Origin: an uncultured Eubacterium sp.
GTDB taxonomy: Bacteria > Bacillota > Clostridia > Lachnospirales > Lachnospiraceae
NCBI GenBank assembly: GCA_910577295.1
Contig: CAJTLS010000029.1
Coordinates: 2,186-31,942, forward strand
Length of the DNA: 29,757 bases
Reading direction: 5' to 3'
This document shows positions 23,578 through 29,757 of the stretch, piece after piece (within the stretch, counting starts at the first letter, position 1; the number at the start of each line of letters is the position of its first letter). A program made the translations under genes and the position numbers. The notes beneath the pieces are model-generated. The model was not told the DNA's origin, searched no databases, and saw only the letters and a list, made by a program, of their open reading frames with translations.

Positions 23578-24636
23578 CTATGTGCCTGTTTTTTTGTCTG
23601 TCTCTCCGTCCGGTGGAGCCATCCATCCGCCGTTAAACCGGCAAAAATCATTTGCCAGTTTTAGTTTATTTGCCATAGGCGCGTTAATTAAACTGGCTAA
23701 TAAATATTTTTTTGGATTTTTTATTTCGTGCCCGATATCCGTCAAATTTTTAACTATTGACTCTATGTCATGGATAGTCAGCTTGTACAGCACAGACTTT
23801 ATGCTTTCCAAGTTTCTTTTTACGCCGGAAATAAAAATATATTTCCCCTGCGACGATAAGATTTCGCAGCTAATATCCACACACGCATCTACAACGCCCA
23901 TTCCAATGCTACTCGTTTCATATTCGTCGCACAAATAGACATAATCAATTTGCTGTTTAAACATCCTTTCCGTTTCATCCCTGATAGATGGATGAGATAA
24001 GATATGATTATAATATATAATATTATTAATCTTTGTTGTATTCTCTGTATTTGTCTCTCGATTTTTTGTGATAGGTGTCACGTTTTTTGGGGAGACCTCT
24101 CCCGATTTTTCGTGATAGGTCTCCCGATTTTTCGTGACGGGGTTCTCGGCAACCTGCTCAGCCGGGTTTTGATTACTTTCGCATTCTGGTTCCGAAGCGT
24201 CTGCCACATCCGGATAAGTAAGTCTCCGGAGAGTATCCACGTTTAAATCTATAAACAGTACATTATTGCTTTTTACGCCATTTGCATATTCTACGGTGCG
24301 AAAGACACGTTTAATAACACTAATATCCTCAAGAAAAATAATAGCGTCTGTAATCTGTCGTTTGCTGACATTATAATTTTTTGCTAATTCATCATAGCTT
24401 TTTTGTAGCATATCCCCTGCAAATTTTTTCTGGTATCCAATAGTCTCTCCTGTAGTTTCATCTATTTCTTCTATTGGCCGATACCAATATACAATTTCCG
24501 CCAATAACGATATAGCAAGCAAATTCGGCCTATTATTTTTTGTTACTGTTTCAAACCATATATTAGGGATGATATTACCAAAAAACTTTAAATCCCCTAC
24601 CTCTTTTACCGTTTGATTTGTGTCTGCATAACCCAT
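23578..24636 (-). CDS. Replication initiator (RepA/DnaD-like N-terminus, DUF6017-like C-terminus)
   Basis: 352-residue replication protein. Residues 15-135 form a winged-helix initiator-type domain (FFGNIIPNIWFETVTKNNRPNLLAISLLAEIVYWY, KSYDELAKNYNVSKRQITDAIIFLEDISVIKR). A linker at about 150-205 is encoded by the iteron DNA. The C-terminal 130 residues (QIDYVYLCDEYETSS to LLASLINAP) resemble the DUF6017 domain of Firmicutes plasmid/phage initiators. GGGAGGAG precedes the ATG at 24636. No helicase or loader gene is in the window, so host proteins would be recruited. The gene probably contains the origin it acts on. Confidence 0.75.
   Translation of the reverse strand: MGYADTNQTVKEVGDLKFFGNIIPNIWFETVTKNNRPNLLAISLLAEIVYWYRPIEEIDETTGETIGYQKKFAGDMLQKSYDELAKNYNVSKRQITDAIIFLEDISVIKRVFRTVEYANGVKSNNVLFIDLNVDTLRRLTYPDVADASEPECESNQNPAEQVAENPVTKNRETYHEKSGEVSPKNVTPITKNRETNTENTTKINNIIYYNHILSHPSIRDETERMFKQQIDYVYLCDEYETSSIGMGVVDACVDISCEILSSQGKYIFISGVKRNLESIKSVLYKLTIHDIESIVKNLTDIGHEIKNPKKYLLASLINAPMANKLKLANDFCRFNGGWMAPPDGETDKKTGT
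24001..24040. other. AT-rich tract, candidate DNA unwinding element
   Basis: Almost pure A/T (GATATGATTATAATATATAA and on) lying immediately beside the iteron array inside the rep gene. Iterons next to such a tract are the layout of lambda-type and iteron-plasmid origins. Confidence 0.6.
24055..24142. repeat. Iteron array: four 22-bp repeats inside rep (probable origin)
   Basis: Units start at 24055, 24077, 24099 and 24121, exactly 22 bp (two helical turns) apart. The core is CCCGATTTTTCGTGA. The 24055 unit matches the 24099 unit at 20 of 22 positions, the 24121 unit at 19 of 22, and the 24077 unit is degenerate (14 of 22). Because 22 is not a multiple of three, neighbouring units are read in different frames (PVTKNRE, TYHEKSGE, PITKNRE), so conservation acts on DNA, not on protein. 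Confidence 0.8.
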
Positions 24637-24652
24637 ATGTAAATCTCCTCCC
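24625..24652 (-). repeat. 28-bp repeat at rep start, inverted copy at 25848-25875
   Basis: The rep ribosome site and first codons (minus strand, beginning GGGAGGAGATTTACATATGG) occur again on the plus strand at 25848-25875 with 27 of 28 identical bases. The two inverted copies enclose the two genes between 24660 and 25786. Confidence 0.8.
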
Positions 24653-24659
24653 TCACAAC

Positions 24660-25418
24660 TTATGAAATCACTGTAAATTGGACATCATTTGGCGCATCCA
24701 TCTGGCTTATTTCTTTCTGCAAATATTCCTTTACATTTTGCATTGCTTCGTTTTTCCATGCGCCGCCATCTGCTTCAAACAGTGCAACAAGAGCAGAATC
24801 TTCGTAATTTTTCATTCGGAATAAAAATTTTGATACTGGCTGCTCGACTTCATGAAATGTCCGGTAAGGGCATAATCTTACCGGATTTGGCAGGATGCTA
24901 TCCGCCTTTGATGTGACCGTGTCCCGAATAGTCGCCTTTTGCGAAATACCATCATCGGAATAGGAAGCTATCGTTCCGGCCTCCACCGTTCCGGCATATT
25001 TAATCACTTTGGATTTGTCCGTTTCTTTTCCACTGTCTTCGTCGTTTAAAAATTTTGTTTCTACGCCGATTATAAAGGCTTCTTTTGAAATGTACTTGTC
25101 ATATTCGAAATTTGGAATATCAGGTACAACACATACTAAATGCTCTCTGGTACGGTCATTATCATCCAAGCGCGAAAACAACAAAACCTCGGTTGGACTT
25201 TTGACATGGATAAGCATTTTTTTCCTCATCTTGTCTGTATTACTCCTGATATAGTCAATTAAGCTGGTTAATGTGGTAAGTTGCATACAATCCGCAACCG
25301 GCTCCTTTTGATGTACAACAAACATTGGTTTATTTGCATATGTTTTCCCCTCATGTTCCAAGTAATCCGGTTTACTCTCATTAACTAAATATTCCATTGC
25401 TTCTTTAAATCCGTCCAT
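24660..25418 (-). CDS. Conserved phage protein of unknown function
   Basis: 252-residue cytoplasmic protein next to rep. I recognise it as a family common in Clostridia phages, always near replication genes, but no biochemical role is known to me. Visible features: MQLTTLTSLIDYIRSNTD, MLIHVKSPTEVLLFSRLDDNDR, a KYAGTVEAGTIASYSDDGISQKATIRDTVTSK core, LPNPVRLCPYRTFHEVEQPVSKFLFRM and a C-terminal ALFEADGGAWKNEAMQNVKEYL with final TVIS. No membrane segment or signal peptide. It follows the 116-residue gene closely and both probably form one functional unit. Confidence 0.75.
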   Translation of the reverse strand: MDGFKEAMEYLVNESKPDYLEHEGKTYANKPMFVVHQKEPVADCMQLTTLTSLIDYIRSNTDKMRKKMLIHVKSPTEVLLFSRLDDNDRTREHLVCVVPDIPNFEYDKYISKEAFIIGVETKFLNDEDSGKETDKSKVIKYAGTVEAGTIASYSDDGISQKATIRDTVTSKADSILPNPVRLCPYRTFHEVEQPVSKFLFRMKNYEDSALVALFEADGGAWKNEAMQNVKEYLQKEISQMDAPNDVQFTVIS

Positions 25419-25435
25419 TGTTTTCCCTCCTTAAA

Positions 25436-25786
25436 CTATGAATTAATTACGTCTACAATCGTTGTTTCATCCGGCAATTTGGTTTGTCCCCGCAGACGGG
25501 AACCATATTCTTCGATGGTGATTCTTCCTGTCTTTAAATCCTTAAACAACCCCATATTAGTTTTTGCCGGTAAACTTGGCGATAGTTTCGTGTTGACGCG
25601 GATATTACAGAATACATCCGTTCTTTGCTCATTGATTGCAAAATCAAGAGCAATATTAATACTTCGCTTCTTTTTAAACTCCGTATTAACGTCTGTTAAA
25701 TTTTGTAAAACTTTTGCCAGCGCCATCTGGAATTTTTCCTCAAGCTCTCCCTGCGCAATCTGGCTAAGAGAAATTCCCTGCTCCAT
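25436..25786 (-). CDS. Phage 'replication terminator protein' family member
   Basis: 116 residues from the ATG at 25786, which has AGGAGGC upstream; the in-frame extension to 25876 runs through a repeat-derived non-coding region and is rejected. The pattern ISLSQIAQGELEEKFQMALAKVLQNLTDVNTEFKKKRSINIALDF, then a short beta part and RLRGQTKLPD, matches proteins that databases label 'replication terminator protein' in Clostridia phages. That name is an automatic label and I know of no proof of function. Its usual neighbour is the 252-residue protein found next to it here. Confidence 0.7.
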   Translation of the reverse strand: MEQGISLSQIAQGELEEKFQMALAKVLQNLTDVNTEFKKKRSINIALDFAINEQRTDVFCNIRVNTKLSPSLPAKTNMGLFKDLKTGRITIEEYGSRLRGQTKLPDETTIVDVINS

Positions 25787-25847
25787 TTTAATGCCTCCTG
25801 ATAAATAGTGGTAGTTTCGGCTCCTCCCCAAGAGCGTGTACAATAAT

Positions 25848-25875
25848 GGGAGGAGATTTACATATGGGCTATGCA
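25848..25875 (+). repeat. Inverted copy of the rep start region
   Basis: 27 of 28 bases equal the rep ribosome site plus MGYA codons, on the opposite strand. Read on the plus strand it would give only the peptide MGYAHSLNLP before a stop. Confidence 0.8.
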
Positions 25876-25906
25876 CATTCTCTTAACCTCCCATAAAATC
25901 AAATAA
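25876..25906 (-). repeat. 31-bp direct repeat, copy 1 (cassette left end)
   Basis: Matches 28263-28293 at 30 of 31 bases in the same orientation. On the minus strand it encodes the end of a methyltransferase-like reading frame (LFDFMGG, stop) and GGAGGTTAAGAGAATG. The pair brackets the cytosine methyltransferase, ASCH and HTH genes. Confidence 0.8.
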
Positions 25907-25928
25907 GTTCACTTTGTCTGTCCGCTTT

Positions 25929-26522
25929 TTAAAGCATCTGCTCAAAAATCGCCATCAAAACATCCTTTACAATACTATTTCCTGCCTGCTTATACAGTTG
26001 TGTATTACTGCTGACCTCCTCTGCCCGGCGAAAATCTTCATCCGAAAACCCCATTAACCTCCAACATTCCATAGGAGTTAATTTGCGTATGCGGTATCGA
26101 CTTTCAATCACTCCAAATGTGCCACTTCCACCTTTTGCGCAACTGCCAGTAATTGTTCCACACAATCCGTCTGATTTCATATTGTTATTATAAAAATCAT
26201 ACACATTCTCCAACACCATATTATCTTTCTGTACGCTCGTTAGCGTATTGCATATACCCTGACTATTAGGTTCTAACCTTTGTTCTGTCAGACTTCCCGC
26301 GGTACGGCCTGACGGGTTATCGGGATTTCTGCCACGCATGGCAACAATCATAGGCTCCCTGCCTCCTCCCTTACTTACGTCAGTAATTGCTGGTGATAAA
26401 CCATATACATCATACACTCTCCCTTGATTAGGATTATCACGGGTTGATGTTGGCATTATATTTCCGAGTTGTTTTACTCTGCCCCCCCCAGAATCCACCA
26501 TCAAATTATGATTTTTTGCCAT
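25929..26522 (-). CDS. DNA cytosine-5 methyltransferase, C-terminal fragment (out of frame with N-terminal part)
   Basis: 197 residues if read from ATG 26522, but this ATG is only the out-of-frame view of codons that should continue the gene to the right. It carries target-recognition sequence (RVKQLGNIMPTSTRDNPNQGRVYDVYGLSPAI) and the C-terminal motifs IX and X (RKLTPMECWRLMGF at 146-159, QAGNSIV at 179-185). It has no ribosome site. Adding one base near 26632-26637 and one in the A6 run at 26512-26517 joins it to the upstream part as a single 574-residue enzyme. An eight-G run at 26482-26489 is another fragile spot. Either a pseudogene, a phase-variable gene or sequencing error. Confidence 0.85.
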   Translation of the reverse strand: MAKNHNLMVDSGGGRVKQLGNIMPTSTRDNPNQGRVYDVYGLSPAITDVSKGGGREPMIVAMRGRNPDNPSGRTAGSLTEQRLEPNSQGICNTLTSVQKDNMVLENVYDFYNNNMKSDGLCGTITGSCAKGGSGTFGVIESRYRIRKLTPMECWRLMGFSDEDFRRAEEVSSNTQLYKQAGNSIVKDVLMAIFEQML

Positions 26523-26616
26523 TCTATTACTCCATTTCCTACTGACCTCTGTTCTGATATTCCCCTATCCTCTTTTGCTGTAATACAGTTGCTTACCGAT
26601 TTTTCTCGAGGATTAT

Positions 26617-27651
26617 TCAGGGATAAGTCAACAAAACTTTTGGTTCATTTCCTGCATGACCGTTGCCTAAAACCGTACGACATATGGATGCCTTTGTATG
26701 CACTTTCCCGCGCTGATTAAAATTTCCATCCATTTCATAATCACAATCATTCTGGAGAGTTCCATTTTCGATAAGTGTCCGTATTAATTTCTGTGCCTTT
26801 TCGTTGTTGATATAATACTTTTCGTCAACTTCATCTTCCAGATAGTCTTTTAACTCCCGTTCAAGCGGTATCGGCTGCGGAAATTTATAATTCCATTCGC
26901 CTAAAAGGCTAACCATAAAGCACCTATCCCGATTTTGCGCCACGCCGTAATCCTTAGCGTTTAAATCCTGCCAATAGTTGCTATATCCCTTGTTTTCGAG
27001 AAAGTCAATCCACTTCTGAAAGTCGGGCATATTTGCCTTTGAATGGACTTGCGGCACATTCTCCATAAGCAACACTTGAGGAAGTTCGGAACATTCATTC
27101 ATCAATCTTTCGACTTCCCATAGCAAGCCTGACCTTGTATCACTGCCTTTTGTCATGCCTTTTTGCTTGCCGGCTACTGATAAATCTTGGCACGGAAACG
27201 AGTATGTCATTATGTAGCAAAACTTGTCTGTATCGACAATCCTCAAATCTAACGCGTGTGCGTTTACGATACTTCCTATATTGCGGTTTGCCCTAAATTC
27301 ATTATAAATTTGGCTACACCACTTTTCGCCACGGTTTCTAATCTCTTTCAATGTCAACCGTGTTTTTCCGTCAACCGATATTCCATATTCATAAAGAACC
27401 CTTGCAAGCCACTTAAATTTTTCAAATTTCTTGCTGTAATCCGTATTGGCATCTGGATTATGGATTGCTTTATAGCTTCTATTTGCATTTACTTCCCATT
27501 CGGAAATCCGGTAATGTTCAAAATCCACACCCAAATCTCGTAGTGCCATTGCCTGACTGCCAACCCCTGCAAATAATTCTATTAAGCGGACAGGTTTATT
27601 TATTTTAAATGTAGGTCTTGTCATATCAAATATATCTAACTGCTCATACAT
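26617..27651 (-). CDS. DNA cytosine-5 methyltransferase, N-terminal fragment
   Basis: 344-residue catalytic part of a C5-cytosine methyltransferase, which would modify phage DNA to escape host restriction or mark it. Motif I LIELFAGVGS (23-32, AdoMet), motif IV SFPCQDLS with the catalytic Cys154, motif VI MENV (196-199), motif VIII QNRDR (239-243). It ends prematurely (VLLTYP, stop) after CRTVLGNGHAGNEPK. The next frame continues with the expected DLSLNNPREKSVSNCITAK sequence, so a single base is missing in the GTTTTG at 26632-26637. Motifs IX and X lie in the next fragment. No restriction partner is nearby, so an orphan phage methyltransferase. Confidence 0.88.
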   Translation of the reverse strand: MYEQLDIFDMTRPTFKINKPVRLIELFAGVGSQAMALRDLGVDFEHYRISEWEVNANRSYKAIHNPDANTDYSKKFEKFKWLARVLYEYGISVDGKTRLTLKEIRNRGEKWCSQIYNEFRANRNIGSIVNAHALDLRIVDTDKFCYIMTYSFPCQDLSVAGKQKGMTKGSDTRSGLLWEVERLMNECSELPQVLLMENVPQVHSKANMPDFQKWIDFLENKGYSNYWQDLNAKDYGVAQNRDRCFMVSLLGEWNYKFPQPIPLERELKDYLEDEVDEKYYINNEKAQKLIRTLIENGTLQNDCDYEMDGNFNQRGKVHTKASICRTVLGNGHAGNEPKVLLTYP

Positions 27652-27663
27652 TTTCTTTTCTCT

Positions 27664-27999
27664 CTAAAGCACTTGTACTTTGTGTATAGACAACACAAAG
27701 TACTCTTTGCCTTTTTCTGCTCCCCATTGTTCTTTTCCTGCGCCGACTGATAGCGTACACTTCGCGACGAGTGAGGGAGAATTTTCGCTGTAACCATTGC
27801 GTAAACAAATATAAAATTTATGTCTATTTGTTTCATACTTTAATCTTTCTAAAAATTCTCTGCCAGAAAGGTGCCTTTTATCATAAGATATGTTTCTAAA
27901 TCTTGATATGTAATACGGCTTAATCTCCCGATATTCCTCTTTCTTCTTGCCCGACAAAATCATATCAAACCACTTCTTTTTAATTGATAGTGTTAGCAT
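27664..27999 (-). CDS. ASCH-domain protein
   Basis: 111-residue protein from the ATG at 27999 (MLTLSIKKKW), which has AAGGAGG nine bases upstream; an ATG at 28008 touches that site and is unlikely. It shows the ASCH/EVE-like pattern: LTLSIKKKWFDMILSGKKKEEYREIKPYY at the start, and a beta-barrel ending with CTLSVGAGKEQWGAEKGKEYFVLSIHKVQVL. ASCH domains bind RNA or modified nucleotides. Between two methyltransferases, a role in sensing or protecting modified bases is a reasonable guess only. Its start overlaps the end of the upstream HTH frame. Confidence 0.78.
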   Translation of the reverse strand: MLTLSIKKKWFDMILSGKKKEEYREIKPYYISRFRNISYDKRHLSGREFLERLKYETNRHKFYICLRNGYSENSPSLVAKCTLSVGAGKEQWGAEKGKEYFVLSIHKVQVL

Positions 28000-28000
28000 T

Positions 28001-28265
28001 TTAGGCATCCTCCTTAATGAGTTTTATCATTTCCCCTAATACCTTTTCTCTTTCGGTCTTTTCACTTCTTGCCCGTGCAATATCCTGTTTGTACTGGGAA
28101 TTGCTAATGAATTGAAGATGGTTTAAAAAACTAGTAAATCTTTTTTTTATTTATTTTTGTTTTGCCATTTATCAAGTTGTAAAGTCCTTGTCTGGAATAT
28201 CCGCTGATAGAAGACATCTGATTCACATTCACTCCGAATGTTTTGGCAATATCTCTTACCGTCAT
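28001..28265 (-). pseudogene. Small HTH protein, interrupted by a shift in an A8 run
   Basis: From ATG 28265, behind a strong GGAGGT, the frame gives a 44-residue product ending at 28131: MTVRDIAKTFGVNVNQM, SGYSRQGLYNLINGKTKIN, a helix-turn-helix. At the A8 run (28141-28148) a +1 shift (one A fewer) continues as KKRFTSFLNHLQFISNSQYKQDIARARSEKT to a TAA at 28001-28003, giving an 87-residue protein with a charged helical tail. The second frame has no start of its own but ends neatly overlapping the ASCH start. It may be a pseudogene, a slippage-expressed gene or a read error. Confidence 0.72.
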
Positions 28266-28293
28266 TCTCTTAACCTCCCATAGAATCAAATAA
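28263..28293 (-). repeat. 31-bp direct repeat, copy 2 (cassette right end)
   Basis: Spans the end of the adenine methyltransferase gene (LFDSMGG, stop) and the HTH ribosome site and start. 30 of 31 bases match 25876-25906. Confidence 0.8.
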
Positions 28294-28998
28294 TTTTATC
28301 TGTCTTGTTTCTGCCTTGTACCGCTCCATTGACAAATCATACATATACTTGTCCTTTTCAAAAGCTACAAACTTCAGGCCTGCCTCATGGTAAGCTATCA
28401 AGCTACTTGCGCTTCCGGTATGCGTATCAAGTATCTTCCATCCCTCTTTTATGTACTTGTGGATAATCCAACGATAAAGATTAACCGGCTTTTGTGTTGG
28501 GTGTATGCGCTTCTCATTCAGTTTTTTGTTGCCTTGCTGAATATCCCCTTCTGTAAGTGATTTTCCCTGCATCATGCCATTCCACATATACCGGAATAAC
28601 CGTACAGAATCATGCATACTACAATAAGCAATCTCACAATTCGAAAAACTACTGTTGCCGTTGCACTTATCCCATACAATACGACCAGAACCAAAAGAAT
28701 AATCAAAATAATTACACCCCCATATAATTTGATGCTTGGACACTCTAACCAGTTCATCAAAGTATGCTTTATCCGGTATATTCCATTCACTGGACGGTTT
28801 GTAAAAACGTTGTACCCCAATAGGACTTATAGCGCGGCCGTAATAATTTCGCTTTTCAGGACCACTAAAATATGGAGGGTCGACTACCGCCAAATCAAAA
28901 TACTTATCAGGAAATTGTTTCATTCCATCCATGCAGTCACAATTCACATAGATGCTTGTCGGGCGTTCTAAATCAAATTCTGTTCCGCAAATATTAAT
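28270..28998 (-). CDS. DNA N6-adenine methyltransferase (beta class), uncertain start
   Basis: Orphan phage DNA methyltransferase. Motif order DPPYFSG (motif IV) first, HPTQKPVNLYRW (motif X) and then DTHTGSASSL (AdoMet motif I) marks the beta class. An AUG is missing at the 5' end: a GTG at 28947 gives 225 residues but has no ribosome site. In the same frame an ATT at 28996-28998 follows GGGGGG with eight bases between and adds INICGTEFDLERPTSIY, of which ERPTSIYVNCDCMDGM fits the family N-terminus. I give the longer frame, 242 residues. The stop codon lies in the 31-bp repeat and in the ribosome site of the next gene. Confidence 0.75.
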   Translation of the reverse strand: MNICGTEFDLERPTSIYVNCDCMDGMKQFPDKYFDLAVVDPPYFSGPEKRNYYGRAISPIGVQRFYKPSSEWNIPDKAYFDELVRVSKHQIIWGCNYFDYSFGSGRIVWDKCNGNSSFSNCEIAYCSMHDSVRLFRYMWNGMMQGKSLTEGDIQQGNKKLNEKRIHPTQKPVNLYRWIIHKYIKEGWKILDTHTGSASSLIAYHEAGLKFVAFEKDKYMYDLSMERYKAETRQIKLFDSMGG

Positions 28999-29014
28999 TT
29001 AAAACACCCCCCAC

Positions 29015-29215
29015 TTATCCATTAAATGCTTTATATACTGGAATAGAGGCTAAATTCCAGTATTTTGGAATGTCATCATAACTAATATCTCCGACCTTGC
29101 ATTTATGAAATCCATTTTCTGTAACTGAGAGAGGACATTTTTCACATTCCTTATCATGCTCTTTGCAACAATCTTTGATTGTGTTTAATGCCTCATATAT
29201 TTTCTTATTTTCCAT
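29015..29215 (-). CDS. Small Cys-rich protein, function unknown
   Basis: 66-residue protein from ATG 29215 (MENKKIYEALNTIKDCC), with GAGGAAT upstream; an in-frame extension to 29260 would lie inside the ParB-like gene and has no site. Six cysteines and two histidines (DCCKEHDKECEKCPL, GFHKC) suggest a zinc-binding fold. It ends directly before the GGGGGG that should serve the adenine methyltransferase, so the two are probably coupled. No family recognised. Confidence 0.7.
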   Translation of the reverse strand: MENKKIYEALNTIKDCCKEHDKECEKCPLSVTENGFHKCKVGDISYDDIPKYWNLASIPVYKAFNG

Positions 29216-29216
29216 T

Positions 29217-29757
29217 TTATATTCCTCGACTTTCCCGATATTTCTCAACAGCCTGCTCAACTATCAACTTCGCCTGCTGATAAGTCTCAATACTTTTCAC
29301 GTATTCGTATCTGTCCATCCCCTCTACGGGCCATCCTTTCTTCTTTTCGTTGTCAATCCCCGCTAAAATACTTGATTGTCTATATATCCGTTTTTCAATC
29401 TCTTCCACGACCTCCCCGAAGACGACAAGCACCGCATCCTCATTTACACCCGCTAAATCATCGCTTCCCCCTACCTCTGTACCTCTTCCCTCTTCTGCGG
29501 GAATAGCGATATTTACCGTCACTTCCCGCAGCGGGGAATCTGTCTCCGCACATGGCTCGTCCACTGCTATGCCAGAAAAATTAATTGATACATTCTTTTC
29601 CTCCCGAACCATGTTTTTAACATCTGCTGACAGCAAGTTTTCATCCTGAATTACCGCTGACTGTTTCTCTGGCGGCAGTTTTGACGTCTCATAAGCCTTT
29701 GTAAAATTCATCTTCCCGCTTTTTAATGCCTGTTTGCCCTCCTCCGACAAATGGGCA
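29217..29757 (-). CDS. ParB-like protein, C-terminal part (cut by window edge)
   Basis: The frame is open through the right edge (AHLSEEG precedes the first possible start), so the TTG at 29750 is not the true start and the N-terminal nuclease/ParB domain is outside. The visible 180 residues begin SEEGKQALKSGKMNFTKAYETSKLPPEKQ, a pattern I associate with the region after the helix-turn-helix in phage ParB/Spo0J-like proteins. The rest is acidic and variable, with a final helical KSIETYQQAKLIVEQAVEKYRESRGI. It may work in partition, regulation or as a DNA nuclease; the missing part would decide. Confidence 0.55.
   Translation of the reverse strand, partial: AHLSEEGKQALKSGKMNFTKAYETSKLPPEKQSAVIQDENLLSADVKNMVREEKNVSINFSGIAVDEPCAETDSPLREVTVNIAIPAEEGRGTEVGGSDDLAGVNEDAVLVVFGEVVEEIEKRIYRQSSILAGIDNEKKKGWPVEGMDRYEYVKSIETYQQAKLIVEQAVEKYRESRGI

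Larger units (their letters stand above)
25787..25928 (-). other. Mosaic intergenic scar
   Basis: 142 bases with no gene. It is built from pieces of other loci: an inverted copy of the rep start (25848-25875) joined to a direct copy of the adenine methyltransferase/HTH junction (25876-25906), including the remnant tail LFDFMGG-stop. An 8-bp inverted repeat (CTCCTCCC 25821-25828, GGGAGGAG 25848-25855) forms a hairpin before the 116-residue gene. The join suggests past rearrangement. Confidence 0.7.

Noticed and set aside
25787..25876. 30-residue N-terminal extension of the 116-residue protein
   Set aside because: It runs through the repeat-derived scar and hairpin, while AGGAGG lies just before the ATG at 25786.
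27636..27836. 66-residue minus-strand frame overlapping the ASCH gene
   Set aside because: It lies in another frame of the ASCH gene, has no ribosome site and no family-like pattern.
1..29757. tRNA, rRNA, insertion sequences, CRISPR arrays, holin/endolysin genes
   Set aside because: Looked for on both strands by eye; none supported within this window.

Overview
The window is a compact tailed-phage genome segment (prophage, phage-plasmid or free phage) in which every supportable gene reads on the minus strand. Genes therefore run from the right end of the window (early, replication and DNA modification) to the left end (packaging, head, tail, fibre). Low GC, strong AGGAGG-type ribosome binding sites, frequent GTG/TTG starts and the protein styles suggest a phage of a low-GC Gram-positive host, most likely a Clostridia/Lachnospiraceae-type gut bacterium. 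This assignment rests on recognition, not on a search.

Region 1 (29757 to 23083) is early and accessory. It holds the C-terminal part of a ParB-like protein cut by the window edge, a small Cys-rich protein and an N6-adenine methyltransferase. A cassette bounded by 31-bp direct repeats follows, with a frameshifted small HTH gene, an ASCH-domain protein and a cytosine-5 methyltransferase broken by two single-base shifts. Next come two conserved phage proteins, a replication initiator carrying four 22-bp iterons beside an AT-rich tract (a probable origin), and a sigma-like late regulator.

Region 2 (23083 to 21322) is a stability and switch region. A hicA-hicB toxin-antitoxin pair sits behind a perfect-consensus promoter overlapped by helically phased TGCGTATTT repeats. 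A rho-independent terminator separates it from a short tyrosine recombinase, and a roughly 330-bp gap with inverted repeats follows.

Region 3 (21321 to 12714) is a lambda-like packaging and head module in lambda order: Nu1-like small terminase, GpA-type large terminase, gpW, portal, ClpP-like protease with a nested scaffold start, decoration protein D, capsid E with an extra C-terminal domain, FII-like connector, Z-like protein and tail terminator.

Region 4 (12717 to 26) is a Mu/P2-like contractile tail: sheath, tube, chaperone with a programmed -1 frameshift, tape measure, gpX, gpD, gpV, gpU, gpW/gp25, gpJ, gpI and a tail fibre. The phage is thus a myovirus mosaic, with a siphovirus-style lambda head joined to a contractile tail.

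No lysis genes, repressor, tRNAs, CRISPR arrays or insertion sequences were seen. The combination of iteron-type rep, ParB-like protein and toxin-antitoxin, with no att site visible, makes a plasmid-like lifestyle worth testing.
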